Of a stretch of DNA of 15,689 nucleotides, positions 1 to 8,532 are shown one piece after another; position 1 is the stretch's first letter; every line of letters starts with the position of its first letter. The position numbers and the translations under genes were made by a program. Source of the stretch: CAYGTK01 sp964352775 (GTDB taxonomy: Bacteria; Bacteroidota; Bacteroidia; Chitinophagales; CAIOSU01); NCBI GenBank assembly GCA_964352775.1, contig CAYGTK010000091.1, forward strand, positions 1 through 15,689, written 5' to 3'. Under the pieces are notes generated by a model, which was given only the letters and a program-made list of their open reading frames with translations, was not told where the DNA came from and did not search any database.

Positions 1-1
1 G

Positions 2-2698
2 TTAGAAGGTGTGGTTTCTAACCGATCGGCCATTGGCGCGCGGGTAGTTTTAACGGCCAATATTGATGGGCAAACGGTAAACCAAATGCAATTTGTGTCG
101 GGCATGTCTGATGCTAGTGGGCAAAATAGTTTGAACTTGGAGTTCGGATTGGGTGATGCCAACATCATTGATCATATCACCATATTCTGGCCTTCAGGCT
201 TAATATGTGAGTATGAAAATGTTGGGGTAAATAGTTACTTGAATTACATTGAAGACTGCTGCCCTGAATTTGGTGGTGTTCTAGATACCAGTTCTTGTAT
301 TATTGATACCCTCTTGCTACAGTCTCCAACTGTAGCAAACTTCTACTCTTGGTCGCCTAGCATTAATTTATCTGACCCTACCATTCGTACTCCTGAGGTA
401 AGGATAGATAGAAGCATCCAATATTTAGTAACCGCCTATCAAGTATACGTATCTCCAGATAGCATGCAGATGGATACCGTTTGTATCACTATAGACACTA
501 TAAATTTAGACTTCGACCCCTGCTGCGAATTATCTCCAGGGTTTAGTGCTTCTGATACTATTATCTGTTTTGGGGATAGTATACAGTTTGCAGACCTTAC
601 TAATTATTCACCTACAGGTCGTGGAAATTGGTACTTTGGTCCTGATGCTGTACCCGTAGTTGGATGGCTTGGCCCTAACCCGCCAGCTATAACGTGGTTA
701 AGCCCAGGTATTAAAACGGTACTTCTTATGATAACCGACACCTGTGGTACCGATAGTATAACCTTGGATATTCAGGTGCTTAACACCCCGCCAGTATGGG
801 CTGGCCCTGATCAAGTATTCTGTGACGAGTTTACGCCAATAATAACACAGATAGGTGATGTACCAATAAGTACCAATTTTTATAGTTGGACACCTACTAC
901 GGGATTATCTGACCCTAACATTTCAAACCCTATAGCTACTTTAAGTGCATCCCAACGTTATATTGTTGAAATGACCAGCGCTGGAAATGGCTGTGTAGGT
1001 AGGGATACCATTGATATAGGAATTACAGATTCGGCATGTTGTCCAATAGATACTGGTTTCACGTTCATTATAAATGATACGATATTCTGTGGGGGAGAAC
1101 TTATTATAATAACCTTTAGCACAGAAGCAGATAGTTTCTATTTTATAGTTGATGGTATGCCAAGCCCACCACCACCAGATCTAGACCCAACGGATACCAT
1201 CCTATTGGCTGCGAACCCATATGCGGGGTACTTACCGGGGATGAGCTACTCTTTATGTATGGTACAAACTTCCTTTGATTTGGCGTGTATGGATACCATT
1301 TGTGTCGATTTTGAAATAGCAGACTCCTGCTGTAGTGTCGATGCAGTATTTGAAGTGCCTGATAGTATATTTTGTGGCACTGACAGTATTCCTATTGATT
1401 TTGGAGGTACAGGAGACAGTGCGTTTTTCTTCTTGAACGGTATGATGATAGAAGAATTTGAATTGCCAACGCCGTTAACTATCAGTATGAATACTCTCAA
1501 TATTTTTGGTCCGGGATTGAATCAGTTGGACTTTATAAATGTGAATACCGCTTATAAAGATTGTAGTGATACCATCACCCAGTTTATTTGGGTAGAAGAA
1601 TGTGAAGGCTGTCCTCCAGACGCCATAATTCCAGGTTTTGATCTGGTAGTAAATGGTAGGGATATTACTGTTACTGATAAGTCTACGCCAAACCCTAGGT
1701 ACATAAACTGGGATTTTGGATATGGAAATGGCACTAGGACAGGTCTGCCAGGCACCACTACCAGCTATACATACGCTGACCCAGGTATTTACGAAATTTG
1801 TGTAACGGCACTCCTCTTCTTAGAAGATAATACCTGCTGCCATTACACCTACTGTGAAAATGTAGTGATAAGTTCAGATACCTGTGCGGAACTCAATTTT
1901 AATGCTGAATTTGAAGTTACTGGGCAAAATGGGAATACCATAAGCTTTTTGGATGTAACTACACCAGCACCTACAGTGCTAATATGGTCTTTTGGTGATG
2001 GAGATACTATTGTTATTAATCCTAATGACACACTATTCACCGCTATTGATCATACGTATCCTGGTCCTGGCACGTACATAAGTTGTATGCAAGCTGTTAA
2101 GCATATTGACTATGATAATTTCATTTGTTGTATTGACTTTTTTTGCGATACCATTACGGTATTAGATTCTTGTAATCTGAGTGCTAACTTTTTACCCGTA
2201 CAAGAGTTTAACGGGAATTCGCTACAGTATTTCTTCTTAGACCAGGTGAGCGGCACTTCACCAGTAGATGCATGGTTATGGGAGTTTGGCGATGGCACTA
2301 CATCTACCGACGCAAACAGTACCGATCACATTTATCCTTCGGAAGGGGTTTATGAGGCTTGCTTAACAGTATGGTCGTATAGTACCTTAGATTCGTGTGT
2401 TGATAGGCATTGTGAAGAGGTATATCCGACAGAGGATGGGGCGATGTTCAAGGTTCGACCCAACCCTTTTCAAAATACTATAGAAGCTGTCATCAGCATC
2501 AAAAAGGACAGCTATGTCGATCTGTACATTACAGATATGGCAGGAAAAACGATGATGACCATAAAGTCGAATGAGATGATGCTAGCGGGTGTTTACAAAC
2601 AAAAGGTCGATATGGAAAGCTTAAGTTCTGGTATGTACTTATTCCATCTAACGTATGATGGTGGTAATGAAACAGTGAGAATTCTAAAAGAAGAATAA
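2..2698 (+). CDS. Secreted ASPIC/UnbV-PKD repeat protein with T9SS sorting domain (5' truncated by window edge)
   Basis: The frame is open from the first bases. The codons before the GTG at 11 read L-E-G-V and belong to the domain, so the true start is upstream and 11 is not a start. The first ~80 residues match the ASPIC/UnbV (CRTAC1-type) domain: SNRSAIGARV, then FGLGDA and WPSG. Proteins of this type usually carry FG-GAP/VCBS propeller repeats upstream, which would lie outside the window. Next come modules that begin with double cysteines (CCPEFGG, CCELSPG, CCPIDTG, CCSVDAV). PKD domains follow, with the W-x-F-G core near residues 569 (WDFGYG), 661 (WSFGDG) and 759 (WEFGDG), and a weaker PKD-like one near 175-260. 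The last ~85 residues (MFKVRPNPFQNT to RILKEE) are a type A T9SS sorting domain, so the protein is probably exported and anchored at or released from the cell surface. Ligand unknown; adhesion or glycan binding is inference. Confidence 0.9.
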   Translation, partial: LEGVVSNRSAIGARVVLTANIDGQTVNQMQFVSGMSDASGQNSLNLEFGLGDANIIDHITIFWPSGLICEYENVGVNSYLNYIEDCCPEFGGVLDTSSCIIDTLLLQSPTVANFYSWSPSINLSDPTIRTPEVRIDRSIQYLVTAYQVYVSPDSMQMDTVCITIDTINLDFDPCCELSPGFSASDTIICFGDSIQFADLTNYSPTGRGNWYFGPDAVPVVGWLGPNPPAITWLSPGIKTVLLMITDTCGTDSITLDIQVLNTPPVWAGPDQVFCDEFTPIITQIGDVPISTNFYSWTPTTGLSDPNISNPIATLSASQRYIVEMTSAGNGCVGRDTIDIGITDSACCPIDTGFTFIINDTIFCGGELIIITFSTEADSFYFIVDGMPSPPPPDLDPTDTILLAANPYAGYLPGMSYSLCMVQTSFDLACMDTICVDFEIADSCCSVDAVFEVPDSIFCGTDSIPIDFGGTGDSAFFFLNGMMIEEFELPTPLTISMNTLNIFGPGLNQLDFINVNTAYKDCSDTITQFIWVEECEGCPPDAIIPGFDLVVNGRDITVTDKSTPNPRYINWDFGYGNGTRTGLPGTTTSYTYADPGIYEICVTALLFLEDNTCCHYTYCENVVISSDTCAELNFNAEFEVTGQNGNTISFLDVTTPAPTVLIWSFGDGDTIVINPNDTLFTAIDHTYPGPGTYISCMQAVKHIDYDNFICCIDFFCDTITVLDSCNLSANFLPVQEFNGNSLQYFFLDQVSGTSPVDAWLWEFGDGTTSTDANSTDHIYPSEGVYEACLTVWSYSTLDSCVDRHCEEVYPTEDGAMFKVRPNPFQNTIEAVISIKKDSYVDLYITDMAGKTMMTIKSNEMMLAGVYKQKVDMESLSSGMYLFHLTYDGGNETVRILKEE

Positions 2699-2720
2699 TT
2701 TGATCATATAGTGTGTACAT

Positions 2721-2750
2721 GGGCAGTAGCAAAATTGTTACTGCCCTTTT
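2721..2750 (+). terminator. Rho-independent terminator after the ASPIC/PKD gene
   Basis: A 10-bp stem, gggcagtagc (2721-2730) with gttactgccc (2737-2746), includes one G-U pair and closes a 6-nt loop. TTTT and a T-rich tail follow. It lies 23 bp after the stop codon and separates this gene from the kinase. Confidence 0.85.
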
Positions 2751-2795
2751 ATTGTTTAAATAGATATTTTATTATTTTTTTCTATATATTGAAGC

Positions 2796-5675
2796 ATGCG
2801 GGGTTCTAGGTTGCTATTGCTTATCACTATCCTTATCATTCATTTGGTAGCCTCTGCCTCTTTGGATGACCGAGTATACTTGCGTTTTACTAAGGAAAAC
2901 GGCCTTCCAAGCAATAGAATATACAATCTAGATATTGATAAGTATGGTAGGTTATGGATGGGTACAGATGCTGGAGTCTGTAGCTTCAATGGCATGCGGT
3001 TTGAAAACTATACTACTAGTGATGGTTTACCGTCGCCTGATATTATTGGCATAAAGGCAGATCAGGAAGGTCGGGTATGGTTCAAAGCATTTGAAAGGAA
3101 CATCTCTTACTTCAAAAATGGAAAAATATTTGGCTCACATAATACTCCAGCTTTAGAAGGAATAAATGCTGATGTTTTTCACAATAGTTTTTACCTAACT
3201 GAGGATGGGGTTTGGATACAAGGTAGCTCGGCGTACTACTTTTATTCACATGATACAATTAAGGTGTTTCCTCGTCCTCAGTATGATATCTTTTTTGAAG
3301 ATAACGACATCTCGTCATTTTATTATAGCAATGATAGCGGACCAGTATTGCATAACAAGTTTGGTATCTACACTATTCGTAACGGAATGCCGCTTTATAA
3401 ACACTGTTGGGGAGGAGAAGAGGTTATTATTACTTGGGCTATAGGTGATAGTATCCTTATTCAACGCGAGTCTGCTATTTCCTTGTACTACCAAGGAAAA
3501 GAGAAGGTGCTATATAAAAGTACCGACGAGGGATTGAAGAAACTGTTACTGATCATGAAAGATGATGGAAAGATCTGGCTTAGAGATCTTGATGGTGGTT
3601 TATGCTATTTGGTGGAGAAAGATGGCCAATACCATTTAGAAAGGAGCTTGGTATATGAGAATGTTAGTGACGTATTAGCTGACCCATCAGGTAATATCTG
3701 GGTGTCTACATTGGATAATGGCCTTTTACTTTTTCCTAAGGCGGGTGTAAAAAGGCATTATATCAGCGATACGCTAAACATTAAGGGATATCACTACAAC
3801 TCAGCCATCAATACCCAATACATTGGGTTTGAAAGAGGTAAACTAAAGGTGTTAGGGCCTAATATTGATTCCCTCTATAATACGAATTGCAGACAAACAC
3901 CAGCAGTAAATAACATTCAGCATTTAACCATGGGCTTTCAACTTTGGGTAGGTTCAGGGTGCGTGTTCGGGTACTTTGATGAGAACACTTTCAATTATGC
4001 AAAAACCAATAAACAGCATAGTACTGGAGCCGTTAAAAGCCTTGTGCAAAAAGGTGACACGTTGTTTATTGGCTCAGCGGCAGGACTGATCTATTACCTA
4101 GCAGACCACTCCAGCATGCCTATAAAAATAAATTCAGATAGGGTTATAGATCTAACGCTTGATAATAATGGCGATCTACTAGTGGCCACTACCAAAACTA
4201 TTTACAAGTACCCTAATACGCATCAACCCCTAGTTACATTTACGGGAGAAACTATGCCGGTTGCTATGGCATACCTCAACTCGCGAATAGTGCTAGCAAC
4301 TGCAAGCGAGGGAGTTTTTGTTATCAATAATGATTCCATTACCAAAATAGCAGAAAGCTCGGGAGCCACTTCTAATATTTGTTTTGCCTTAGTAGCTGAA
4401 AATGATAGCACCTTCTGGTACAGTACTAGTAAAGGGGTAACTAGGGCTATTTTTAGAAACATGGATAGCATAGCGCTTTTTCACTATTCTATGGAAATGG
4501 GACTTACGGACGAAACCTTTACCCAACTGAAGATATTTAGCGACACCTTGTATATGGTTGGAAATAACTCCATACTGAAACTGGCTACCAAACAGAGCTA
4601 CCAAGCACCATTAATAGTGTTAAAAATCAGCACTAATATTTTAGGGAACGATAGTATACTTATAAACCCCAACATAAAGCTGGAGCACGACCATAAGCCC
4701 TTAATAGTAAAACTAGAAGCTATAGAACTTAACAGCTTGTACAATATTAAGTACTGGTACAAAATGGATGAGGAGGAAGAATGGTTAAGTTTAGAAGAAC
4801 CAAAACTTTCCTTGTTTGCCCTATCTCCGGGAACATATAACCTATACTTCAAAGCATCAACTACTAATGGAGGCTTAAGCGGTATAGTACCCTTGTTAAT
4901 TGTAGTAAATACACCCTACTGGCGGTCATTTTCGTTCTATTTGGGGGTGTTTATTGTTACGCTACTTGTACTGTTTATGGTTAGCGCGCTAATAATTAAA
5001 AGGGTGAAAAGAATTGAAGAAGAAAAAACTCGCTATAACTCAAAAATTGCCCTATCAGAGCTACGAGCGTTGCAAGCTCAAATGAACCCTCACTTTATAT
5101 ACAATGCGCTATACTCTATCCAAGGTTATATTATGAATAACAAAAAGGAATTGGCCAGCAACTATTTAATGCGATTTTCCTCTTTAATGCGATCTACATT
5201 AAATTCATCAAGGGCAAGAGACATACCACTAACTGAAGAAATTGACCTGCTTAAAAGCTACCTTGAATTAGAACACCTACGATCAAATGGATCATTTGAA
5301 TACCACATCACCATTTCTGAAAATCTTAGAGTAGAGGAGGTGTTCATCCCTCCAATGTTCATTCAGCCATTAGTTGAGAATGCAATAAAACACGGTGTGG
5401 AAGGCATGATAGATGGAACTGGTATTATTGAATTGCTATTTCAAGAAATTGGTAATAACATTTTAGTTACTGTAAAGGATAACGGAAAAGGTATTGCCAA
5501 TAAGGAACGTACTAATAGTACAGGAGGGCATTCATCTGATATAATTACCGATAGGATAAAGAACTACAACACTCTAGAAGGTTACAACATCACCTTAGAG
5601 ATAAACAGAAAGAAAGACCCTGAAGTTGGTGAGAATTGGACCGTTGTGGAATTGAAACTTCCGATGTTGGACTAA
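2796..5675 (+). CDS. Sensor histidine kinase with two-component-regulator propeller sensor region (LytS-type kinase domain)
   Basis: A 959-aa membrane kinase. A signal peptide or anchor (about residues 4-22) precedes a ~600-residue periplasmic region made of Reg_prop-type blades (GLPSNRIYNL, GRLWMGTDAGV, GLPSPDIIGI, GNIWVSTLDNG). A Y_Y_Y-like beta domain follows (~610-705), then one membrane helix (~712-735). The cytoplasmic part is a His_kinase domain of the LytS/YehU kind: phospho-acceptor H766 in QMNPHFIYN, N-box N862 in LVENAIKHG, and D895 in DNGKGI. All catalytic motifs are present, so it should be active. Such kinases usually signal to LytTR regulators, and many propeller sensors respond to extracellular glycans, but no ligand is shown here. 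No response regulator follows; the next 548 bp hold a comM remnant. The nearest LytTR regulator is at 11246 and already has its own kinase. The ATG at 2796 is followed directly by the hydrophobic leader. Confidence 0.93.
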   Translation: MRGSRLLLLITILIIHLVASASLDDRVYLRFTKENGLPSNRIYNLDIDKYGRLWMGTDAGVCSFNGMRFENYTTSDGLPSPDIIGIKADQEGRVWFKAFERNISYFKNGKIFGSHNTPALEGINADVFHNSFYLTEDGVWIQGSSAYYFYSHDTIKVFPRPQYDIFFEDNDISSFYYSNDSGPVLHNKFGIYTIRNGMPLYKHCWGGEEVIITWAIGDSILIQRESAISLYYQGKEKVLYKSTDEGLKKLLLIMKDDGKIWLRDLDGGLCYLVEKDGQYHLERSLVYENVSDVLADPSGNIWVSTLDNGLLLFPKAGVKRHYISDTLNIKGYHYNSAINTQYIGFERGKLKVLGPNIDSLYNTNCRQTPAVNNIQHLTMGFQLWVGSGCVFGYFDENTFNYAKTNKQHSTGAVKSLVQKGDTLFIGSAAGLIYYLADHSSMPIKINSDRVIDLTLDNNGDLLVATTKTIYKYPNTHQPLVTFTGETMPVAMAYLNSRIVLATASEGVFVINNDSITKIAESSGATSNICFALVAENDSTFWYSTSKGVTRAIFRNMDSIALFHYSMEMGLTDETFTQLKIFSDTLYMVGNNSILKLATKQSYQAPLIVLKISTNILGNDSILINPNIKLEHDHKPLIVKLEAIELNSLYNIKYWYKMDEEEEWLSLEEPKLSLFALSPGTYNLYFKASTTNGGLSGIVPLLIVVNTPYWRSFSFYLGVFIVTLLVLFMVSALIIKRVKRIEEEKTRYNSKIALSELRALQAQMNPHFIYNALYSIQGYIMNNKKELASNYLMRFSSLMRSTLNSSRARDIPLTEEIDLLKSYLELEHLRSNGSFEYHITISENLRVEEVFIPPMFIQPLVENAIKHGVEGMIDGTGIIELLFQEIGNNILVTVKDNGKGIANKERTNSTGGHSSDIITDRIKNYNTLEGYNITLEINRKKDPEVGENWTVVELKLPMLD

Positions 5676-5733
5676 CAACTATTGGCGCTTTATCACCGTA
5701 AGTACTTTTGAAACGGGTATGCGATGTATTACA

Positions 5734-5955
5734 TCATCCCGCCCAGCTATCCCTATCCAAACTGCGGTATTGAATAGCTTCTGCTAAGTGCTCTACTTGA
5801 ATGTTCTCGCAATCAGCCAAGTCAGCAATGGTAAGACTAACCTTAAGAATACGGTCGTAAGCGCGGGCAGATAGCCCCAGCTTCTCCATCGACTTATTAA
5901 GTAGTGCTGCACTAGCTGGGTTTATCTTACAGATCTCTCGTAATTGCTTGCTGCT
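5734..5955 (-). pseudogene. comM: Isolated comM/yifB 3'-end fragment (copy A of a 222-bp direct repeat)
   Basis: Read on the minus strand, this is an uninterrupted 73-codon frame ending in TGA. It encodes the ComM/YifB C-terminus from SSKQLREICKI through SARAYDRILKV (sensor-2-like helix) to RSLDRDSWAG. Homology stops abruptly at 5955; the frame runs four more unrelated codons to a TAG at 5968-5970. It lines up without gaps against 13593-13814. I count about 35 base differences (~84% identity) but only three amino-acid differences (I/V, P/A, L/R). The rest of ComM, including Walker A and B and the NPCPCG segment, is missing, so it cannot be a working gene. The near absence of replacement changes and stop codons suggests that both copies evolved under selection in separate functional genes before one became a fragment. 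Confidence 0.85.
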
Positions 5956-6223
5956 TTTTCCGGCAGTCTATTTTATCGATGGCCTCGGTATTAAAGTGTC
6001 TAATGTTCAGCCTGATGGTGTCTTTGTCGGCATATATATGATGGCTATATATCTCAGTATATGTTTGATAACAGCCATAGTGACTTCTTAACAAGAAAAA
6101 ATTAAAGAAAAGCTCTCCACTTTTAGTTTCATACCACTTCACCTCCAAATATGTTCACTTCACTACTATAGTTTGTTATTGCACCATAGTTAAGGTCTAC
6201 ATTAACAGAATAAAGCGACCCCA
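5956..6223. other. Unassigned intergenic stretch between the comM remnant and the redoxin operon
   Basis: I find no convincing gene here. A minus-strand frame (TTG at 6148 to 5927, 73 codons) overlaps the comM remnant in another frame. Its later half (KDTIRLNIRHFNTEAIDKI) looks faintly like the helix-turn-helix of IS630-type transposases, but this is too weak for a call. No inverted repeats or target duplications were recognised. The right end presumably contains the promoter of the operon starting at 6224; no clear TAnnTTTG box is visible. Confidence 0.4.
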
Positions 6224-6775
6224 ATGAAAGCTCGTATATTATTTTGTTTGTCCTTATTGCTATTGACTCAGCTATTTGCAAATAACGCTGTGGATAGAAA
6301 AGATAAAGTGACCATATATATTTTTATGCAAGAGGAGTGCCCCATCTGTCTATCCTACACAGCAAACTTAAAGCAGCTGCACGAAACTTACGCCAGTGAA
6401 AACCTGCAATTTATAGGGCTATTTCCAAGTCCCGAATCTACAGAAGAACGAATAAGCGAGTTTAAGTCGAAATATGAGATTCCCTTTGTTTTAGAAACCG
6501 ACCACTTCCACAAACAAATGGAGGCTTTTGGAGCAACTATTACACCTGAAGTAGTAGTGTATAATGAAACACAAGAGGAAATTATTTATAAAGGCCGAAT
6601 AGACAACACCTTTTTTAGAGTAGGTAAACGAAGACGTATAACCACTTCATCTGAACTGGAAGATGTGCTGGAAGCTCTTGTGAACAATAAACCCATTAAG
6701 GTGACCGAAACGGAAGCTGTAGGGTGTGTTATTAGCCAATACAAATTATCAGCAGCAACTAAAAAATGCCATTAG
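6224..6775 (+). CDS. Exported thioredoxin-fold (redoxin) protein with CPIC active-site motif
   Basis: A 183-aa protein with a signal peptide (about residues 1-19, ending LFANN). The redox motif C39-P-I-C42 follows the first beta strand (VTIYIFMQEECPIC), and the cis-proline loop is at P108 (TPEVVV). A segment YKGRIDN resembles the end of the AhpC/TSA fold. It therefore probably acts as a thiol oxidoreductase in the periplasm. The C-terminal tail has a further conserved-looking Cys (AVGC168VI) and a final Cys (KKCH). The gene is one base upstream of the haem/copper protein gene, so they are co-transcribed. From memory, redoxin, cytochrome and copper-monooxygenase domains occur fused in some bacterial proteins, with an AVGC-like linker; this pair may be a split form of that arrangement. 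The substrate is not evident. Confidence 0.85.
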   Translation: MKARILFCLSLLLLTQLFANNAVDRKDKVTIYIFMQEECPICLSYTANLKQLHETYASENLQFIGLFPSPESTEERISEFKSKYEIPFVLETDHFHKQMEAFGATITPEVVVYNETQEEIIYKGRIDNTFFRVGKRRRITTSSELEDVLEALVNNKPIKVTETEAVGCVISQYKLSAATKKCH

Positions 6776-6776
6776 T

Positions 6777-8360
6777 ATGAAAAAGCTATTACTACTTACA
6801 ATACTAGGGTGGTTAACTCCATCTCATATCTTTAGTCAAGTCACTTTTAGTGAGCACATTGCCCCAATAATTTATAACAATTGTACCTCGTGCCATCGCT
6901 CTGGTGAAATAGGGCCTATGCCCTTTACCAACTTCAGTGAAGTATTGGCTTGGGCGGGCATGATTGAGTATACCACCAGTATAAAGTATATGCCGCCTTG
7001 GCAGCCTGATAAAACCTACAGCAAGTTTGTAGGAGAAAAGGGCCTAACCGATGCTGAAATACAGTTAATTAAAGATTGGGTAACGGCAGGTAGTCCACAA
7101 GGGGATCCGTCTTTAGAACCGCCACTACCTTTTTTTCCATCAGGGTCACAGTTGGGCACACCAGATTTGGTATTGGAAATGTCAGAAGACTATTTTATTG
7201 AAGGGAATAGCACCGATGATTATCGGGTATTTGTACTGCCAACAGGTTTGACTGAGGATAAAGAAATTGCTGCAATTGAGTTTCGCCCTGGTAATAGCAG
7301 GGCTGTGCACCACGCCTTGTTAGCCTATGATGTAAATGGTGCTGCAGCTGCAGAAGATGCTCTATCGCCAGAATACGGCTACGAATCGTTTGGTAGCTTT
7401 GGTGTACCAACGGGAGGAACCTTTACTGGCTATACACCTGGTATTCAACCATTAATTTACCCAGAGGGTATTGGCGTAACCTTACCAGCGGGGGCAGATT
7501 TGTTGATACAAGTGCACTACGCTCCATTAGCTACAGACGAAACCGATCGTTCTAGCCTTAACATCTTTTTTAAAGAAGATGTTGATCCCATAAGTCGAGA
7601 AGTGGTGCGTCAGCCAATTACTCCATTTAACTTGGATGGTGGATGGTCTTCTTTTATGATTCCCCCCGATCAGGTGGTTTCGTTTCATGGGACAAGAGAT
7701 GTTACCGAGGATATAAGCTTGATTTCGGTGTACCCGCATTCACATTATTTAGGTAAAGACTGGGAGTTATTTGCCGTAACTCCTACCAATGATACCATTA
7801 ACATTATTCGGATTAACGAATGGGATTTTAACTGGCAAGGTGCTTACACCTTCGATAGAATGAAGAAAATACCAGCTGGGTCAATAATGCATATCCTCGC
7901 TTCGTATGACAACACCACTAACAATCCGTTTAATCCCAGTAGCCCACCGGTGCAAGTAAGTTGGGGAGAGGGCACAACGGATGAGATGTACTTGGTTGGT
8001 ACCGAGTTTGTTTCCTATCAACAGGGTGATGAGAATATTGTAATTGGCGATGATGTTTCTACTAGCCTAGCAGAAGTTGGCATTCAGTCAGTTAATAAGC
8101 TGTATTTACCCTTTCCTAACCCTAGTAACAACAAGGTGTCGCTAAGTTTTTATCTAAAAGAAGGGCAGCCAGTAACGATGAAGCTGGTAGATGCTAAGGG
8201 CGCAGTTGTTAAAGAGATTATGACCAATAAACAGTATAGTTCTGGTAATCATAAGATCAGCTTTTTGGTAAATGATGTATCTAAAGGGGTGTATACCATT
8301 CAAATGGGCAGCAGTGGTGTTGGTTCGCTGTTAACACGCTCCTTATTGATTACCGACTAG
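6777..8360 (+). CDS. Secreted haem c / PHM-like dicopper type II monooxygenase-like protein with T9SS sorting domain
   Basis: I choose ATG 6777 (527 aa) over an in-frame ATG at 6726. It is one base after the previous stop and begins a clean signal peptide (MKKLLLLTILGWL to FSQ); the longer form would overlap the redoxin gene and put a polar stretch in front. Residues ~22-120 form a cytochrome-like domain with haem motif C36-T-S-C39-H40, GPMPF and MPPW. The next ~300 residues match the copper type II ascorbate-dependent monooxygenase fold. All six expected ligands are visible: H178-H179 and H247 (first copper), H321-x-H323 and M404 (second copper), with spacing close to peptidylglycine monooxygenase. 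The last ~80 residues (LYLPFPNPSNNK to LLITD) are a T9SS type A sorting domain. The protein probably does copper-dependent oxidation outside the cell, with the haem domain as electron donor; the substrate is unknown. Confidence 0.88.
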   Translation: MKKLLLLTILGWLTPSHIFSQVTFSEHIAPIIYNNCTSCHRSGEIGPMPFTNFSEVLAWAGMIEYTTSIKYMPPWQPDKTYSKFVGEKGLTDAEIQLIKDWVTAGSPQGDPSLEPPLPFFPSGSQLGTPDLVLEMSEDYFIEGNSTDDYRVFVLPTGLTEDKEIAAIEFRPGNSRAVHHALLAYDVNGAAAAEDALSPEYGYESFGSFGVPTGGTFTGYTPGIQPLIYPEGIGVTLPAGADLLIQVHYAPLATDETDRSSLNIFFKEDVDPISREVVRQPITPFNLDGGWSSFMIPPDQVVSFHGTRDVTEDISLISVYPHSHYLGKDWELFAVTPTNDTINIIRINEWDFNWQGAYTFDRMKKIPAGSIMHILASYDNTTNNPFNPSSPPVQVSWGEGTTDEMYLVGTEFVSYQQGDENIVIGDDVSTSLAEVGIQSVNKLYLPFPNPSNNKVSLSFYLKEGQPVTMKLVDAKGAVVKEIMTNKQYSSGNHKISFLVNDVSKGVYTIQMGSSGVGSLLTRSLLITD

Positions 8361-8382
8361 TAGCCAAATCTACAATGGCTGG

Positions 8383-8415
8383 AAACCGGTACAAGCTATA
8401 TTGTACCGGTTTTTT
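8383..8415 (+). terminator. Rho-independent terminator of the redoxin/monooxygenase operon
   Basis: A perfect 12-bp stem, aaaccggtacaa (8383-8394) with ttgtaccggttt (8401-8412), closes a 6-nt loop (gctata). A run of six T covers 8410-8415. It starts 22 bp after the stop codon. Confidence 0.92.
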
Positions 8416-8532
8416 ATTACTACTGGGGTCATTCAATGGCTAAATTGTTCAGTTCACTTATTTTGCTAGCGTGTAATACAGCTCTTTAAGACGGCTTTAA
8501 ATACTTTTCATGTTCATCCATAAACAGTTATT

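Noticed and set aside
1246..2298. Several minus-strand open frames of 60-85 codons across the PKD protein
   Set aside because: They are shadows of the long plus-strand frame, with low-complexity composition and no family resemblance.
6075..6148. A minus-strand GGAGG about 9 nt before an ATG, suggesting a small gene
   Set aside because: The ATG opens only about 14 codons. No other gene here uses a Shine-Dalgarno site, so the GGAGG is probably chance.
6726..6776. An in-frame ATG giving the monooxygenase-like protein 17 more residues
   Set aside because: It lies inside the redoxin gene and puts a polar stretch before the signal peptide. The ATG at 6777, one base after the redoxin stop, gives a standard leader.
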